A DNA stretch of 64,000 bases from Streptomyces olivoverticillatus. Lineage in GTDB: Bacteria; Actinomycetota; Actinomycetes; Streptomycetales; Streptomycetaceae. The notes beneath the pieces are model-generated. The model did no database searches and was not told the DNA's origin. It saw only the letters and a program-made list of their open reading frames with translations. The DNA is taken from positions 434,001-498,000 of the forward strand of contig NZ_JACHJH010000004.1 of the NCBI RefSeq assembly GCF_014203555.1, given 5' to 3'. Position numbers and translations under genes: made by a program. Positions 51,303-60,138 of the stretch are shown here, piece by piece. How positions within the stretch are numbered: the stretch's first letter is position 1; every line of letters starts with the position of its first letter.

Positions 51303-51767
51303 ATGACCACGCTCAAGTCCAGGCTTCAGGACGACCTCACGGCCGCCATCAAGGCGCGCGACGAACTGCGCTCCTCCACGCTCCGTCTCACCCTCTCCGC
51401 GATCGGTTACGAGGAGACGGCCGGCAAGGTGGCCCGTGAGCTCTCCGACGACGAGGTGCTCAAGGTGATCACTCGCGAGGCGAAGAAGCGCCGCGAGGCC
51501 GCCGACGCGTTCGAGAAGGGCGGCCGGCCGGAGTCTGCCGAGCGCGAGCGGGCCGAGGGTGAGCTCCTCGCCGATTACCTGCCGAAGCAGCTGAGCGACG
51601 AGGAGCTGCAGGCGATCGTGGCGGAGGCGGTAACCGAGGCGAAGGCCGGCGGTGCGGAGGGCCCGAAGGCCATGGGCGCCGTCATGAAGATCGTGAACCC
51701 GAAGGTGGCGGGCCGCGCCGAGGGCGGCCGTGTCGCCGCTGCGGTCAAGCAGCTGCTGGCGGGCTGA
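51303..51767 (+). CDS. GatB/YqeY domain-containing protein
   Basis: A 154-residue YqeY protein: TTLKSRLQDDLTAAIKARDELRSSTLRLTLSAI, then the helical ERERAEGELLADYLPKQLSDEELQAIV and KAMGAVMKIVNPKVAGRAEGGRVAAAVKQLL. The domain resembles the tRNA-binding tail of GatB but exists here alone; an ancillary amidotransferase role is only assumed. Divergent from the phosphoesterase gene. Confidence 0.92.
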   Translation: MTTLKSRLQDDLTAAIKARDELRSSTLRLTLSAIGYEETAGKVARELSDDEVLKVITREAKKRREAADAFEKGGRPESAERERAEGELLADYLPKQLSDEELQAIVAEAVTEAKAGGAEGPKAMGAVMKIVNPKVAGRAEGGRVAAAVKQLLAG

Positions 51768-51786
51768 CCGCCGCAGCCCTGCCGTG

Positions 51787-51840
51787 TGCACGAAAGCTTG
51801 TGCATGAAAGCGTGCGCACGAATGCTTGCGTATGAAAGAG
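51787..51840. repeat. degenerate 14-bp tandem repeat
   Basis: Four units after the yqeY stop: TGCACGAAAGCTTG, TGCATGAAAGCGTG, CGCACGAATGCTTG and CGTATGAAAGAG. It is immediately followed by the terminator hairpin. Confidence 0.8.
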
Positions 51841-51868
51841 GCGCCCGGACCGTGATGGTCCGGGCGCC
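51840..51868. terminator. bidirectional terminator between yqeY and PBP genes
   Basis: A 12-bp perfect stem GGCGCCCGGACC (51840-51851) with GGTCCGGGCGCC (51857-51868), 5-nt loop, pyrimidine tails on both sides (GCTTTC; CTCTTTC on minus). Confidence 0.85.
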
Positions 51869-51901
51869 GCTTTCATGTCTCCGTACTACTGCTGCACTTT
51901 T

Positions 51902-54202
51902 CTACTGCTGTTCTTTCTGGCCGCCCTGTCCGGCGCTCTCGCCGGTGCCGCTGTTCCCGCTGTTTCCGCCGAGGATGCCCGTGGGGAGCTCGGGGACGGA
52001 GAAGTCGGGCAGTGGGTTGTGCTTGCCGGGCTTGTTGCCGCCCGGCTTGTTGGCTCCGGGCTTGCCGCCGTGCTTGTTGCCGCCCTGGCCCGTGTCGCCG
52101 GGGCGGGTCTTGCCGCCCTTGTCGGTGTCGGTGGCGCGGTCCGACCCGCCGATCCCCACGGTGTCGAAGCTCGCGGCAGGCCTGCCGTCCAGTGCTCCGG
52201 TCATGGCGTCACGCCAGATGGGGCCCGGGGTGTCGGCGCCGTAGACCTTGTCGTGGTAGACGCCGCCGATGGAGATGTTCTCCATCTCGACCTTGTCGCC
52301 GGGGCCGCCGACCCAGACGGCGCCCGCGAGGTTGGGGGTGTAGCCGACGAACCAGGCGGCCCGGCGCTCGTCGGTGGTGCCCGTCTTGCCCGCGCTGTCC
52401 CGGCCGCTGAGCCCGGCCTCCTTGCCGGTGCCGTCCTCGACCACGCCCTGCAGCAGGGTGTTGACGGTGTCGGCGGTCTGCTCGGACATCGCCCGCGAGC
52501 ACTTCGTCTGCGGGACGCGCAGCTTCTTGCCGTCGGGTCCGGTGGCCGACTCGATGAGCACGGGGGTGCAGTACGTGCCGCGGTTGGCGAAGGTCGCGTA
52601 GGCGGAGGCCATGGTGAGCGGGGACATGCCGTCAGTGCCGCCGAGGGCCATGGCCGGGTACTGGGAGAGCTTGCCGCCTTCGGCGGGCTTGATGCCCATC
52701 TTGCCCGCCATCTTGGTGACCGGGCACAGGCCCATGTCCCCGACGAGCTGGATGAAGTAGGTGTTGACCGACTTCGCGATCGCTTCCTTCATGCCGTAGG
52801 GGCCGACCTCGCTGCGGTTCTCGTTGTTGACCGTCGCGCCTTCGCTGTTCTTCCAGGTGCCGGTGCAGGTGTCCACCTCGTCGGGGTAGGGCATCGCATA
52901 CGGCGAGGAGTACGTCTGGTTGGGCGAGGTGCCCTGCTCCAGCGCGGCGGCGGCGACGATCGGTTTGAAGGTCGAGCCGACCTGGAAGCCGTAGTTCGAG
53001 CCGCCCATGGACTTGTCGGCGGAGAGGTTGATCTGCGTCTGGTGGTCGCCGAAGCCGTACGGGCGGGACTGGCCCATGCCGAGGACCTTGCCGGTGCCGG
53101 GCTGGACGATGGAGACGGCGGTGGCCACCGAGTCGCTCTGGTAGACGTGGTCGGTGATGGACTTCTGGACGGACTTCTGGGTCTGCGGGTCCAGAGTGGT
53201 GCGGATGGTCATGCCGCCCTGGTTCCAGCGCTTGGCCCTGGCTTCCTTCGTCTTGCCGAAGACCGGGTCGTTGAGGAAGGTCTCGCGGACGTAGTCGCAG
53301 AAGAAGCCCGCGCCGTCGACGGCGGTGATGCAGCCGCTCTTGGGCCTGCTGACCTTGAGCTCCAGCGGTTTGGCCTGCTCGGCGGCGGCCTGGGCCGGCG
53401 TGATGTCCTTCAGCTCGGCCATCCGCTGCAGGACGGTGTTGCGCCTGCGGGTGGCTTCCTTGGGGTCGTTGACCGGGTCGTAGCGGCTGGGTGACTGGAC
53501 GATGCCGGCCAGCAGCGCGGACTCGCCGAGGGTGAGGTCCTTGGCGTGCTTGGTGAAGTAGCGCTGGGAGGCCGCTTCGACGCCGTAGGCCTGCCGTCCG
53601 AAGAAAGTGATGTTCAGATAGTTGTTGAGGATGCGGTCCTTGCCGAGCTCCTTCTCGACCTGGATCGCGTACTTGAGCTCCTTGACCTTGCGGCCGAGGG
53701 TCTGCTGGGTGGCTACGGCGACCTTTTCGGGGTCGTCGCCGGCCTCTTCGATGAAGACGTTCTTGACGTACTGCTGGGTGAGGGTGGAGGCGCCTTCCGA
53801 GACGCCGCCGGACTGGGCGTTCTTGTTGAGCGCGCGGAGCACGCCCTTGAGGTCGATCGCCCCGTGCTGGTAGTAGCGCGAGTCCTCGATGTCGACGAGG
53901 GCCTTGCGCATGTACGGCGAGATTTCGTTCAGGGGCACCACCGTGCGGTCCCGGGAGTAGACCTTGGCGATCTCGCCGCCGTCGGCGTCCAGGATGGTGG
54001 TGCGCTGGCTGAGGGGAGGTGTCTTGAGGTTGGCCGGGATCTCGTCGAACCCTTCGACCGACCCCTTGGCCACCAGGCCGAACGCTCCGATGCCCGGCAG
54101 GGCCAGACCGGCCAGCACCACTCCGGAGAGGACGCTGACGCCGAGGAACTTCGCGGCCTGTTGGGTCACGGTGGGGCCCCCGCCCGAGCGCTTCATAGCC
54201 AT
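51902..54202 (-). CDS. bifunctional penicillin-binding protein (class A PBP)
   Basis: A 766-residue transglycosylase/transpeptidase. A membrane anchor at about 18-44 is followed by a GT51 domain with the catalytic Glu106 in IEDSRYYQHGAID, EGASTLTQQYVKN and RILNNYLN. The transpeptidase domain has S410-TFK in GFQVGSTFKP, SVN in AKSVNTYF, and KTG in SAGKTGTTDERRAAWFVGY. The C-terminal 90 residues are a Gly/Lys/Asn/Pro-rich low-complexity tail (repeats such as KPGANKPGGNKPGK) that may bind wall polymers. It is divergent from wblA. Confidence 0.96.
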   Translation of the reverse strand: MAMKRSGGGPTVTQQAAKFLGVSVLSGVVLAGLALPGIGAFGLVAKGSVEGFDEIPANLKTPPLSQRTTILDADGGEIAKVYSRDRTVVPLNEISPYMRKALVDIEDSRYYQHGAIDLKGVLRALNKNAQSGGVSEGASTLTQQYVKNVFIEEAGDDPEKVAVATQQTLGRKVKELKYAIQVEKELGKDRILNNYLNITFFGRQAYGVEAASQRYFTKHAKDLTLGESALLAGIVQSPSRYDPVNDPKEATRRRNTVLQRMAELKDITPAQAAAEQAKPLELKVSRPKSGCITAVDGAGFFCDYVRETFLNDPVFGKTKEARAKRWNQGGMTIRTTLDPQTQKSVQKSITDHVYQSDSVATAVSIVQPGTGKVLGMGQSRPYGFGDHQTQINLSADKSMGGSNYGFQVGSTFKPIVAAAALEQGTSPNQTYSSPYAMPYPDEVDTCTGTWKNSEGATVNNENRSEVGPYGMKEAIAKSVNTYFIQLVGDMGLCPVTKMAGKMGIKPAEGGKLSQYPAMALGGTDGMSPLTMASAYATFANRGTYCTPVLIESATGPDGKKLRVPQTKCSRAMSEQTADTVNTLLQGVVEDGTGKEAGLSGRDSAGKTGTTDERRAAWFVGYTPNLAGAVWVGGPGDKVEMENISIGGVYHDKVYGADTPGPIWRDAMTGALDGRPAASFDTVGIGGSDRATDTDKGGKTRPGDTGQGGNKHGGKPGANKPGGNKPGKHNPLPDFSVPELPTGILGGNSGNSGTGESAGQGGQKEQQ

Positions 54203-54587
54203 GGGGGGAAGCCTACGTTCTCATTCGGCGGACAGACGCCCGTGTGTTCGCCTACGCTGTTTCACGCCAGTCACTACGGTGTTCTCCCGCACCACCTCTC
54301 CCCTCACTCTTGTGAGTGATGAGAGGTGTCCGTATTGCCATCTGTGTCGGTAACTGCCCGTCATCGCTCGGGTGGAGTGTCCCTCTATGGAGGGAATAGT
54401 CGCTGATGTCGCCAGCTCACTCCGTTGGGTGATCTGCCGCGTACGCATAGTCCGTTCGGGCCATTCAAGATTGGGCCCGAAGGGGGTGTTGCCCCCTGCC
54501 TGCCTTCCGTAACGTCCTCAACTGGCAACGGTGAATATGCCGCTGCCGCCGTGGGGGAGCCTCGATTCGGGAGAGGACGGCGCCAGC
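54203..54587. promoter_or_regulatory. divergent PBP/wblA regulatory region
   Basis: 385 bp without a gene. CACCTCTC (54293-54300) pairs with GAGAGGTG (54321-54328), with CTCAC/GTGAG inside, and TCCCTCTATGGAGGGA is a second small hairpin near 54382. The long wblA leader implies complex developmental control, but I cannot assign specific binding sites. Confidence 0.5.
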
Positions 54588-54923
54588 ATGAGCTGGGTAA
54601 CCGACTGGAGCGCGCAGGCAGCCTGCCGCACGACCGATCCGGATGAACTATTCGTTCAGGGCGCAGCGCAGAACAGGGCGAAAGCAGTGTGCACCGGCTG
54701 CCCGGTGCGTACCGAGTGCCTGGCCGATGCGCTGGACAACCGCGTCGAGTTCGGGGTGTGGGGCGGAATGACCGAGCGCGAGCGTCGGGCGCTGTTGCGC
54801 CGTCGGCCCACGGTCACCTCGTGGCGCAGGCTCCTGGAGACGGCTCGTACCGAGTACGAGCGTGGTGCCGGCATCCTGCCGCTGGGCGACCCGGAGTACG
54901 ACGAGTACGCCGCGGTGGGTTAG
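54588..54923 (+). CDS. wblA: WhiB-family regulator WblA
   Basis: A 111-residue WhiB-like iron-sulfur protein. [4Fe-4S] ligands are Cys13, Cys35, Cys38 and Cys44 (AACRTT...VCTGCPVRTECL). The sigma-contact turn GVWGGMTERERRALLRR is at 56-72. The sequence MSWVTDWSAQAACRTTDPDELFVQGAAQNRAKAV-type N-terminus is characteristic of WblA, a negative regulator of antibiotic production and activator of sporulation steps in Streptomyces. I use ATG 54588; ATG 54531 would add 19 residues. The context (PBP upstream, ArsA-like ATPases downstream) agrees with the known locus. Confidence 0.93.
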   Translation: MSWVTDWSAQAACRTTDPDELFVQGAAQNRAKAVCTGCPVRTECLADALDNRVEFGVWGGMTERERRALLRRRPTVTSWRRLLETARTEYERGAGILPLGDPEYDEYAAVG

Positions 54924-56401
54924 CGGTCGGCGGTCGTCGGCTGGAGCGAGCTGCTGTCCGGCTGCTGCCGGATGTCCTGCCGTGCTTGAGCGGTCTGGTC
55001 GGCGAGGCACTCGCCGATGGCCCGTAGTCCTGCCAGGTCGTGCACATCGCCCGGCAGTGCGGAGACTTCCGCCACCGGCACATCGGGGTGCAGGGCGGTG
55101 AAGCGGTCGCGTGTGCGCCGCTCTCGGGAGAGCACCTGCATGCGTTCGGCGTGCAGTCGCAGCAGCCCGGCGGCGAGTTGGTCGCCCGGAAGGGCGGCGG
55201 ATTCCGGGGTGCCCGCAGTGGCGGATTCCGGGGAATCCACAGTGGGAGAAGCCGCAGAGGCATGCGTTTCTGGTTCGGTGGTTCCTGAGGGTGGGTCTGT
55301 GACTCCTGAAGACGCGGGCTGGGGGAAGCCGCTCTCGGGAGAGGACGTGCCAGTGGGTGTGAGGGTGCCAGGGTCGTCAGCGGTACGTGAGCCAGCCTGC
55401 CCGCTGCCACGATCCACAATGCCGGAACCGGCAAGATTTTCTGTGTATTCCGATGTTCCGTCTGCGAGCAGTTCTGCCGCGGCCAGTGCCCGCTCCGCCG
55501 AGAGCCGTGCCGCCCCGCTGCCGTGCACCCGGTTCAGTACGAGCCCGGCCAGCGGCATCCGCTCCGCGGCCAGCCGCTCCACGAAGTAGGCCGCCTCCCG
55601 CAGTGCGTCCCGCTCCGGTGCGGCGACCACCAGGAAGGCCGTACCGGGCGCCTGCAGCAGTCGGTAGGTGGCGTCGGCGCGGGTACGGAAGCCGCCGAAC
55701 ATGGTGTCCATCGCGGCGACGAACGTCTGTACGTCGCGCAGGAGCTGGGTCCCCATCAGTTTGTTCAGGGGGCCGCTCATCACCGACATGCCGACGCCCA
55801 GGAACTTCATCCCGGCCCGGCCGCCGATCTTCGCGGGGGCCATGAGCACCTTGATGAACTTGCCGTCCAGGAAGGACCCCAGGCGCCCCGGAGCGTCCAG
55901 GAAGTCCAGTGCCGAGCGGCTGGGCGGGGTGTCGACGACGATCAGGTCCCACTCGTCGCGGGCGCGCAGTTGGCCGAGCTTCTCCATGGCCATGTACTCC
56001 TGCGTGCCGGCGAAACCGGCCGACAGGGACTGATAGAAGGGGTTCTCCAGGATCGCCCGGGAGCGCTCCTTGTCGGCGTGCGCTTCGACGATCTCGTCGA
56101 AGGTCCGCTTCATGTCGAGCATCATGGCGTGCAGTTCGCCGCCGGCGGAGCCGTCGATGCCGGGGACCCGGCGCGGCACGTTGTCCAGCTCCTCGATGCC
56201 CATGGACTGTGCGAGGCGGCGGGCCGGGTCGATGGTCAGGACGACGACCTTCCGGCCGCGCTCTGCGGCCCGTACGCCCAGGGCCGCGGCGGTGGTGGTC
56301 TTGCCGACGCCGCCGGAGCCGCAGCACACCACGATGCGGGTCTGCGGGTTGTCCAGAACGGGGTCCAGGTCGAGCGGTGCTGCCGCCGAGTCGACGCTCA
56401 A
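54920..56401 (-). CDS. ArsA/GET3-like ATPase (second of pair)
   Basis: A 493-residue P-loop ATPase. The start is probably TTG 56401, overlapping the stop of the upstream gene (TTGA). Walker A is VVCCGSGGVGKTTTAAALG. Also present are VLTIDPARRLAQSMG (switch/A-loop) and LIVVDTPPSRSALDFLDAP. Residues about 340-420 form a Ser/Thr/Pro/Glu-rich insertion not expected in the fold. Homologues are annotated as ion-transporting ATPases, but arsenite-binding cysteines are not evident, so another cargo or chaperone role is likely. Confidence 0.85.
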   Translation of the reverse strand: MSVDSAAAPLDLDPVLDNPQTRIVVCCGSGGVGKTTTAAALGVRAAERGRKVVVLTIDPARRLAQSMGIEELDNVPRRVPGIDGSAGGELHAMMLDMKRTFDEIVEAHADKERSRAILENPFYQSLSAGFAGTQEYMAMEKLGQLRARDEWDLIVVDTPPSRSALDFLDAPGRLGSFLDGKFIKVLMAPAKIGGRAGMKFLGVGMSVMSGPLNKLMGTQLLRDVQTFVAAMDTMFGGFRTRADATYRLLQAPGTAFLVVAAPERDALREAAYFVERLAAERMPLAGLVLNRVHGSGAARLSAERALAAAELLADGTSEYTENLAGSGIVDRGSGQAGSRTADDPGTLTPTGTSSPESGFPQPASSGVTDPPSGTTEPETHASAASPTVDSPESATAGTPESAALPGDQLAAGLLRLHAERMQVLSRERRTRDRFTALHPDVPVAEVSALPGDVHDLAGLRAIGECLADQTAQARQDIRQQPDSSSLQPTTADR

Positions 56402-57435
56402 CGAGCCACTCCTTGCTTCCGCAGTTCGCGGGCCATGCGGTAGAGCCCCGCCAGGTCCACGCCGTCGCCGAGCAGTTGAAGTTCGTAGGTGGGCAGGGCG
56501 AGCCGCGCGATCTCGCCGCGCCCGCGGTGCTCCAGCGCGAGCCGCTCGGTGTGCTCGCGCGCTTGCTGCAGCAACGGTTCGACGAACGGGTCCGCCGAAA
56601 CGGCGTCCGCGGGCCCGGCAGGAGGTGAGATGAGACCCGTACGCCCCTTGGGTGCCCTGCCGCCGGAGCCCGTGCGCTCCAAGGCGTGCGCCAAGGCGCG
56701 TGCCACCTCCGCGCGCCGTCCGTTTGCGGCGGCCTCCACGGCCGCCTCGTCGAGCACCTGGGGCCGCACCATGTTGATGACGACACCGCCCACCGGCAGC
56801 CCCGCCGCGCGCAGTTCCGCGACGCCGTCCGCCGTCTCCTGGACCGGCATCTCCTCCAGGAGCGTGACGAAGTGCACTGCCGTCTCGGGGGACTTCAGCA
56901 CCCGCATCACTGCCTGCGCCTGATTGTGGATCGGCCCGATCCGGGCCAGCCCGGCCACCTCGTCGTTGACGTTGAGGAAGCGGGTGATCCGGCCGGTGGG
57001 CGGGGCGTCCATGACGACGTAGTCGTAGACGAAGCGGCCGGTACGGTCCTTCCTGCGCACCGCCTCGCACGCCTTGCCGGTCAGCAGGACGTCCCGCAGC
57101 CCCGGCGCGATGGTCGTCGCGAAGTCGATCGCGCCCAGCTTCTTCAGCGCCCGCCCGGCGCTGCCGAGCTTGTAGAACATGTGCAGGTAGTCCAGCAGGG
57201 CGCGCTCGGCGTCGATGGCGAGGGCGAAGACCTCTCCACCGCCCGGTGCGACCGCGATCTTGCGTTCCTCATAGGGCAGCGCCTCCGTCTCGAAGAGCTG
57301 CGCGATGCCCTGCCTGCCTTCGACCTCGACCAGCAGAGCGCGTTTGCCCTCGGCGGCGAGGGCAAGCGCGAGGGCCGCGGCGACCGTGGTCTTGCCGGTT
57401 CCGCCCTTGCCGCTGACGACATGGAGCCTGCTCAT
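56398..57435 (-). CDS. ArsA/GET3-like ATPase (first of pair)
   Basis: A 345-residue ATPase with Walker A SGKGGTGKTTVAAALALALA (8-27), VEVEGRQGIAQLFE, YVVMDAPPTGRITRFLNV and NMVRPQVLDEAAV. The two ATPases are coupled (TTGA overlap) and presumably form a heteromer. The pair is conserved beside wblA in Streptomyces. ATG 57435; divergent from the DUF4177 gene. Confidence 0.88.
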   Translation of the reverse strand: MSRLHVVSGKGGTGKTTVAAALALALAAEGKRALLVEVEGRQGIAQLFETEALPYEERKIAVAPGGGEVFALAIDAERALLDYLHMFYKLGSAGRALKKLGAIDFATTIAPGLRDVLLTGKACEAVRRKDRTGRFVYDYVVMDAPPTGRITRFLNVNDEVAGLARIGPIHNQAQAVMRVLKSPETAVHFVTLLEEMPVQETADGVAELRAAGLPVGGVVINMVRPQVLDEAAVEAAANGRRAEVARALAHALERTGSGGRAPKGRTGLISPPAGPADAVSADPFVEPLLQQAREHTERLALEHRGRGEIARLALPTYELQLLGDGVDLAGLYRMARELRKQGVAR

Positions 57436-57507
57436 GATTTGGAGCCTAACCAGTCGCCGCGCGGGCTACGCACGAGGCTGTCGGTGTGAGGGATTACAGT
57501 CGGTCCC

Positions 57508-57666
57508 ATGACCAAGTACGAGTACGCGACCGTGCCGCTTCTGGTACACGCGACCAAGCAGATTCTGGACACGTGGGGCGAGGACGGCTGGGAGCTCGTC
57601 CAGGTCGTGCCGGGTCCCAACAACCCCGAGCAGCTCGTGGCCTACCTCAAGCGGGAGAAGGCGTGA
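57508..57666 (+). CDS. DUF4177 small protein
   Basis: A 52-residue protein, ATG at 57508, TGA at 57664. MTKYEYATVPLLVHATKQIL and ILDTWGEDGWELVQVVPG with the C-terminal LVAYLKREKA match DUF4177. Its stop overlaps the GTG of the RidA gene (GTGA), so the two are coupled. Function unknown. Confidence 0.85.
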   Translation: MTKYEYATVPLLVHATKQILDTWGEDGWELVQVVPGPNNPEQLVAYLKREKA

Positions 57667-58127
57667 GCGGCGTCGAGGACCGGCTCGCCGAGCTCGGGCT
57701 GACGCTTCCGGAGGTCGTGCCGCCGCTGGCCGCCTACCAGCCGGCCGTGCGGTCGGGTGCGTATGTGTACACCGCCGGCCAGCTGCCGATGGTCAAGGGC
57801 GCCGTTCCGGCGACCGGCAAGGTCGGTGCGGAAGTCAGCGCCGAGCAGGCCAAGGAGCTGGCAGGCGTCTGCGCGCTCAACGCCCTGGCCGCCGTGAAGT
57901 CCGTCATCGGCGACCTGGACAAGATCGTCCGGGTGGTCAAGGTCGTGGGCTTCGTCGCCTCCGCCCCGGACTTCACCGCGCAGCCCGCCGTCCTCAATGG
58001 TGCGAGCGAGCTGCTCGGCGAGGTGCTGGGCGACAAGGGCGTGCACGCGCGCTCGGCCGTCGGTGTGGCCGTGCTGCCGCTGGACGCCCCGGTCGAGGTC
58101 GAGATCCTGGTGGAAGTCCGGGACTGA
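57663..58127 (+). CDS. RidA family protein
   Basis: A 154-residue RidA/YjgF-like protein: YQPAVRSGAYVYTAGQLPMVKG, VCALNALAAVKSVIGDLDKIVRVVKVVGFVAS, and the C-terminal HARSAVGVAVLPLDAPVEVEILVEVRD. The usual active-site Arg at the RxAVGVxxLP position is replaced by HARSAVGVAVLPL, which keeps an Arg two residues before. The family hydrolyses reactive enamines or imines; this subgroup is longer at the N-terminus. GTG start coupled to DUF4177. Confidence 0.88.
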   Translation: MSGVEDRLAELGLTLPEVVPPLAAYQPAVRSGAYVYTAGQLPMVKGAVPATGKVGAEVSAEQAKELAGVCALNALAAVKSVIGDLDKIVRVVKVVGFVASAPDFTAQPAVLNGASELLGEVLGDKGVHARSAVGVAVLPLDAPVEVEILVEVRD

Positions 58128-58236
58128 CCGTACGAGCAGGCGGGGCGCGCAAGAGGGCCGTGGGCCCCTGTGCCCCGCTGATCGTTTCTCCTCGGGTCCT
58201 CTCGAACATCCGCGCGTGAGCGCATAGCATCCGGCC

Positions 58237-59199
58237 ATGTCGACTTCGAACGGCCAGTGGTACCCGGCGGAGTGGCCGGACCGGATCAGAGCGTTCGCGC
58301 GCGGTGAGCTGCAGCCCGTGGCGCCCCGCCGGGCCGCGACCGTGCTCCTGCTGCGTGCCGGGGCCGCCGGGCCCACCGTTCACATGCTGCGCAGACGCGT
58401 CTCCATGGCCTTCGCCGGAGGCGCGTACGCGTATCCGGGCGGCTCCGTCGACCCGCGCGACGAGCGCGACGTGCCGTGGGCGGGCCCCTCGCGGGGCGAG
58501 TGGGCGGACAGGCTGGGCACGGACGCCGCCACCGCGCAGGCCATCGTCTGCGCCGCCGTCCGCGAGACTTTCGAGGAAGCGGGCGTCCTGCTGGCGGGCG
58601 CGACGCCGGACACGGTCGTCGCGGACACCACGGGCGAGGAGTGGGAGGCCGACAGGGCCGCACTCGTCAGCCGCGAGCTGTCCTTCGCCGACTTCCTCGA
58701 CCGCCGCGGACTGGTCCTGCGCAGCGACCTCCTGGGGGCGTGGGCACGCTGGATCACCCCGGAGTTCGAGCCCCGCCGCTACGACACCTGGTTCTTCGTG
58801 GCGGCGCTCCCCGAGGGGCAGCGCACCCGCAACGCCTCCACAGAGGCCGACCGCACGGTCTGGGCGGCGCCCGCAGAGGCCGCCGAGGGCTACGACCGGG
58901 GCGAGTTGCTGATGATGCCCCCCACCATCTCCACGCTGCGTTCGCTGCGCCCGTACGCCACCGTCGCCGAGGTGCTGGCGGCCGCGCCGGAACGGGACCT
59001 GACGCCCGTCCTCGCACAGGCGCGCCTGGAGGGCGGCGAAGTGGTGCTGAGCTGGCCGGGGTATGAGGAATTCACCAAGCACGTGGAGGCGCGTACGGAC
59101 GCGCATCCCGATGCGGGGTCAGGCTCTGACAGTTTGCCGGAGTCCGGCTCGCAAACCCATCACGGACGTTTTTCAGGACCTGCGGGAGCCGACGCATGA
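58237..59199 (+). CDS. Nudix hydrolase
   Basis: A 320-residue protein. The N-terminal half holds PRRAATVLLLRAGAAGPTVHMLRR and GGAYAYPGGSVDPRD. The Nudix-box helix is AAVRETFEEAGVLL (about 108-121), with a long insertion between the strand and helix, like the human NUDT19/CoA-diphosphatase type. The C-terminus has an extra domain of about 150 residues. The substrate is unknown. The stop overlaps the MBL gene start (ATGA). Confidence 0.85.
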   Translation: MSTSNGQWYPAEWPDRIRAFARGELQPVAPRRAATVLLLRAGAAGPTVHMLRRRVSMAFAGGAYAYPGGSVDPRDERDVPWAGPSRGEWADRLGTDAATAQAIVCAAVRETFEEAGVLLAGATPDTVVADTTGEEWEADRAALVSRELSFADFLDRRGLVLRSDLLGAWARWITPEFEPRRYDTWFFVAALPEGQRTRNASTEADRTVWAAPAEAAEGYDRGELLMMPPTISTLRSLRPYATVAEVLAAAPERDLTPVLAQARLEGGEVVLSWPGYEEFTKHVEARTDAHPDAGSGSDSLPESGSQTHHGRFSGPAGADA

Positions 59200-60023
59200 C
59201 GTACACCGACCTGCCCGGACAGCCGCGCCCCGGTGTCCCCGGCGGCGCCGCGACCGCCAGGGCCACCTGTGTGCTCGCCCCCAACCCGTCGGCCATGACG
59301 CTGGACGGCACCAACACCTGGATCCTCGCCGAGCCGGACTCCGCTCTGGCGGTTGTCGTCGACCCGGGGCCGCTGGACGAGGCCCATCTGCGGGCGGTCA
59401 TCGCCACCGTCGAGGAGGCGGGTAAGCAGATCGCCCTGACCCTGCTCACCCACGGCCACGCGGACCACTCCGGCGGCGCGGCCCGCTTCGCCGAGCTGAC
59501 GGGTACGGCCGTACGAGCCCTGGACCCGGCGCAGCGCCTGGGCGGCGAAGGCCTGGGCGTGGGCGACGTCATCACGACGGGCGGCCTGGAGCTGCACGTG
59601 CTCTCGACGCCCGGGCACACTGCGGATTCGCTGTGCTTCCATCTCCCGGCTGACCGGGCGGTGCTGACGGGCGACACGGTGCTGGGGCGCGGTACGACCA
59701 TGGTGGCCCATCCGGACGGGCGGCTCGGCGACTATCTGGACTCGCTGCGGCGGCTGCGGTCGCTGGCGGTCGACGACGGCGTGGACACGGTGCTGCCGGG
59801 GCACGGGCCGGTGCTGGAGGACGCGCGGGGCGCCGTCGAGTACTACCTCGCCCACCGAGCCAAGCGGCTGGCCCAGGTCGAGACGGCGGTGGAGAACGGG
59901 CATCGCACCGCGGCCGAGGTCGTGGCTCACGTCTATGCGGACGTCGACCCTTCGCTGTGGCCTGCCGCGGAGCTGTCGGTGCGGGCGCAGCTGGACTATC
60001 TGGGTGAGCACGGGCTGATCTGA
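59196..60023 (+). CDS. MBL-fold metallo-hydrolase
   Basis: A 275-residue metallo-beta-lactamase-fold enzyme. THGHADHSGGA carries the di-zinc HxHxDH motif (about 88-93). Other ligands are in STPGHTADSL, LTGDTVLGRG and VLPGHGPVLED. The C-terminal helical domain (RLAQVETAVENGHRTAAEVVAHVYADVD) is of the LACTB2 type, which has RNase or thioesterase activity in other organisms. It is cotranscribed with the Nudix gene and followed by a terminator. Confidence 0.88.
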   Translation: MTYTDLPGQPRPGVPGGAATARATCVLAPNPSAMTLDGTNTWILAEPDSALAVVVDPGPLDEAHLRAVIATVEEAGKQIALTLLTHGHADHSGGAARFAELTGTAVRALDPAQRLGGEGLGVGDVITTGGLELHVLSTPGHTADSLCFHLPADRAVLTGDTVLGRGTTMVAHPDGRLGDYLDSLRRLRSLAVDDGVDTVLPGHGPVLEDARGAVEYYLAHRAKRLAQVETAVENGHRTAAEVVAHVYADVDPSLWPAAELSVRAQLDYLGEHGLI

Positions 60024-60083
60024 GCGGCGGCCTGGTCCGAGCGGTGGGTGGTCCGATCCGCGCGTCAGGCGGGCCGGGCAAGC

Positions 60084-60115
60084 GGAAGGGCCCCGTCGAG
60101 TGACGGGGCCCTTCC
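60084..60115. terminator. terminator between MBL hydrolase and crp
   Basis: GGAAGGGCCCCGTC (60084-60097) pairs with GACGGGGCCCTTCC (60102-60115), a perfect 14-bp stem with 4-nt loop. It can serve both convergent genes. Confidence 0.85.
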
Positions 60116-60138
60116 GTTCGTCCGGGGTACTGACCGGG

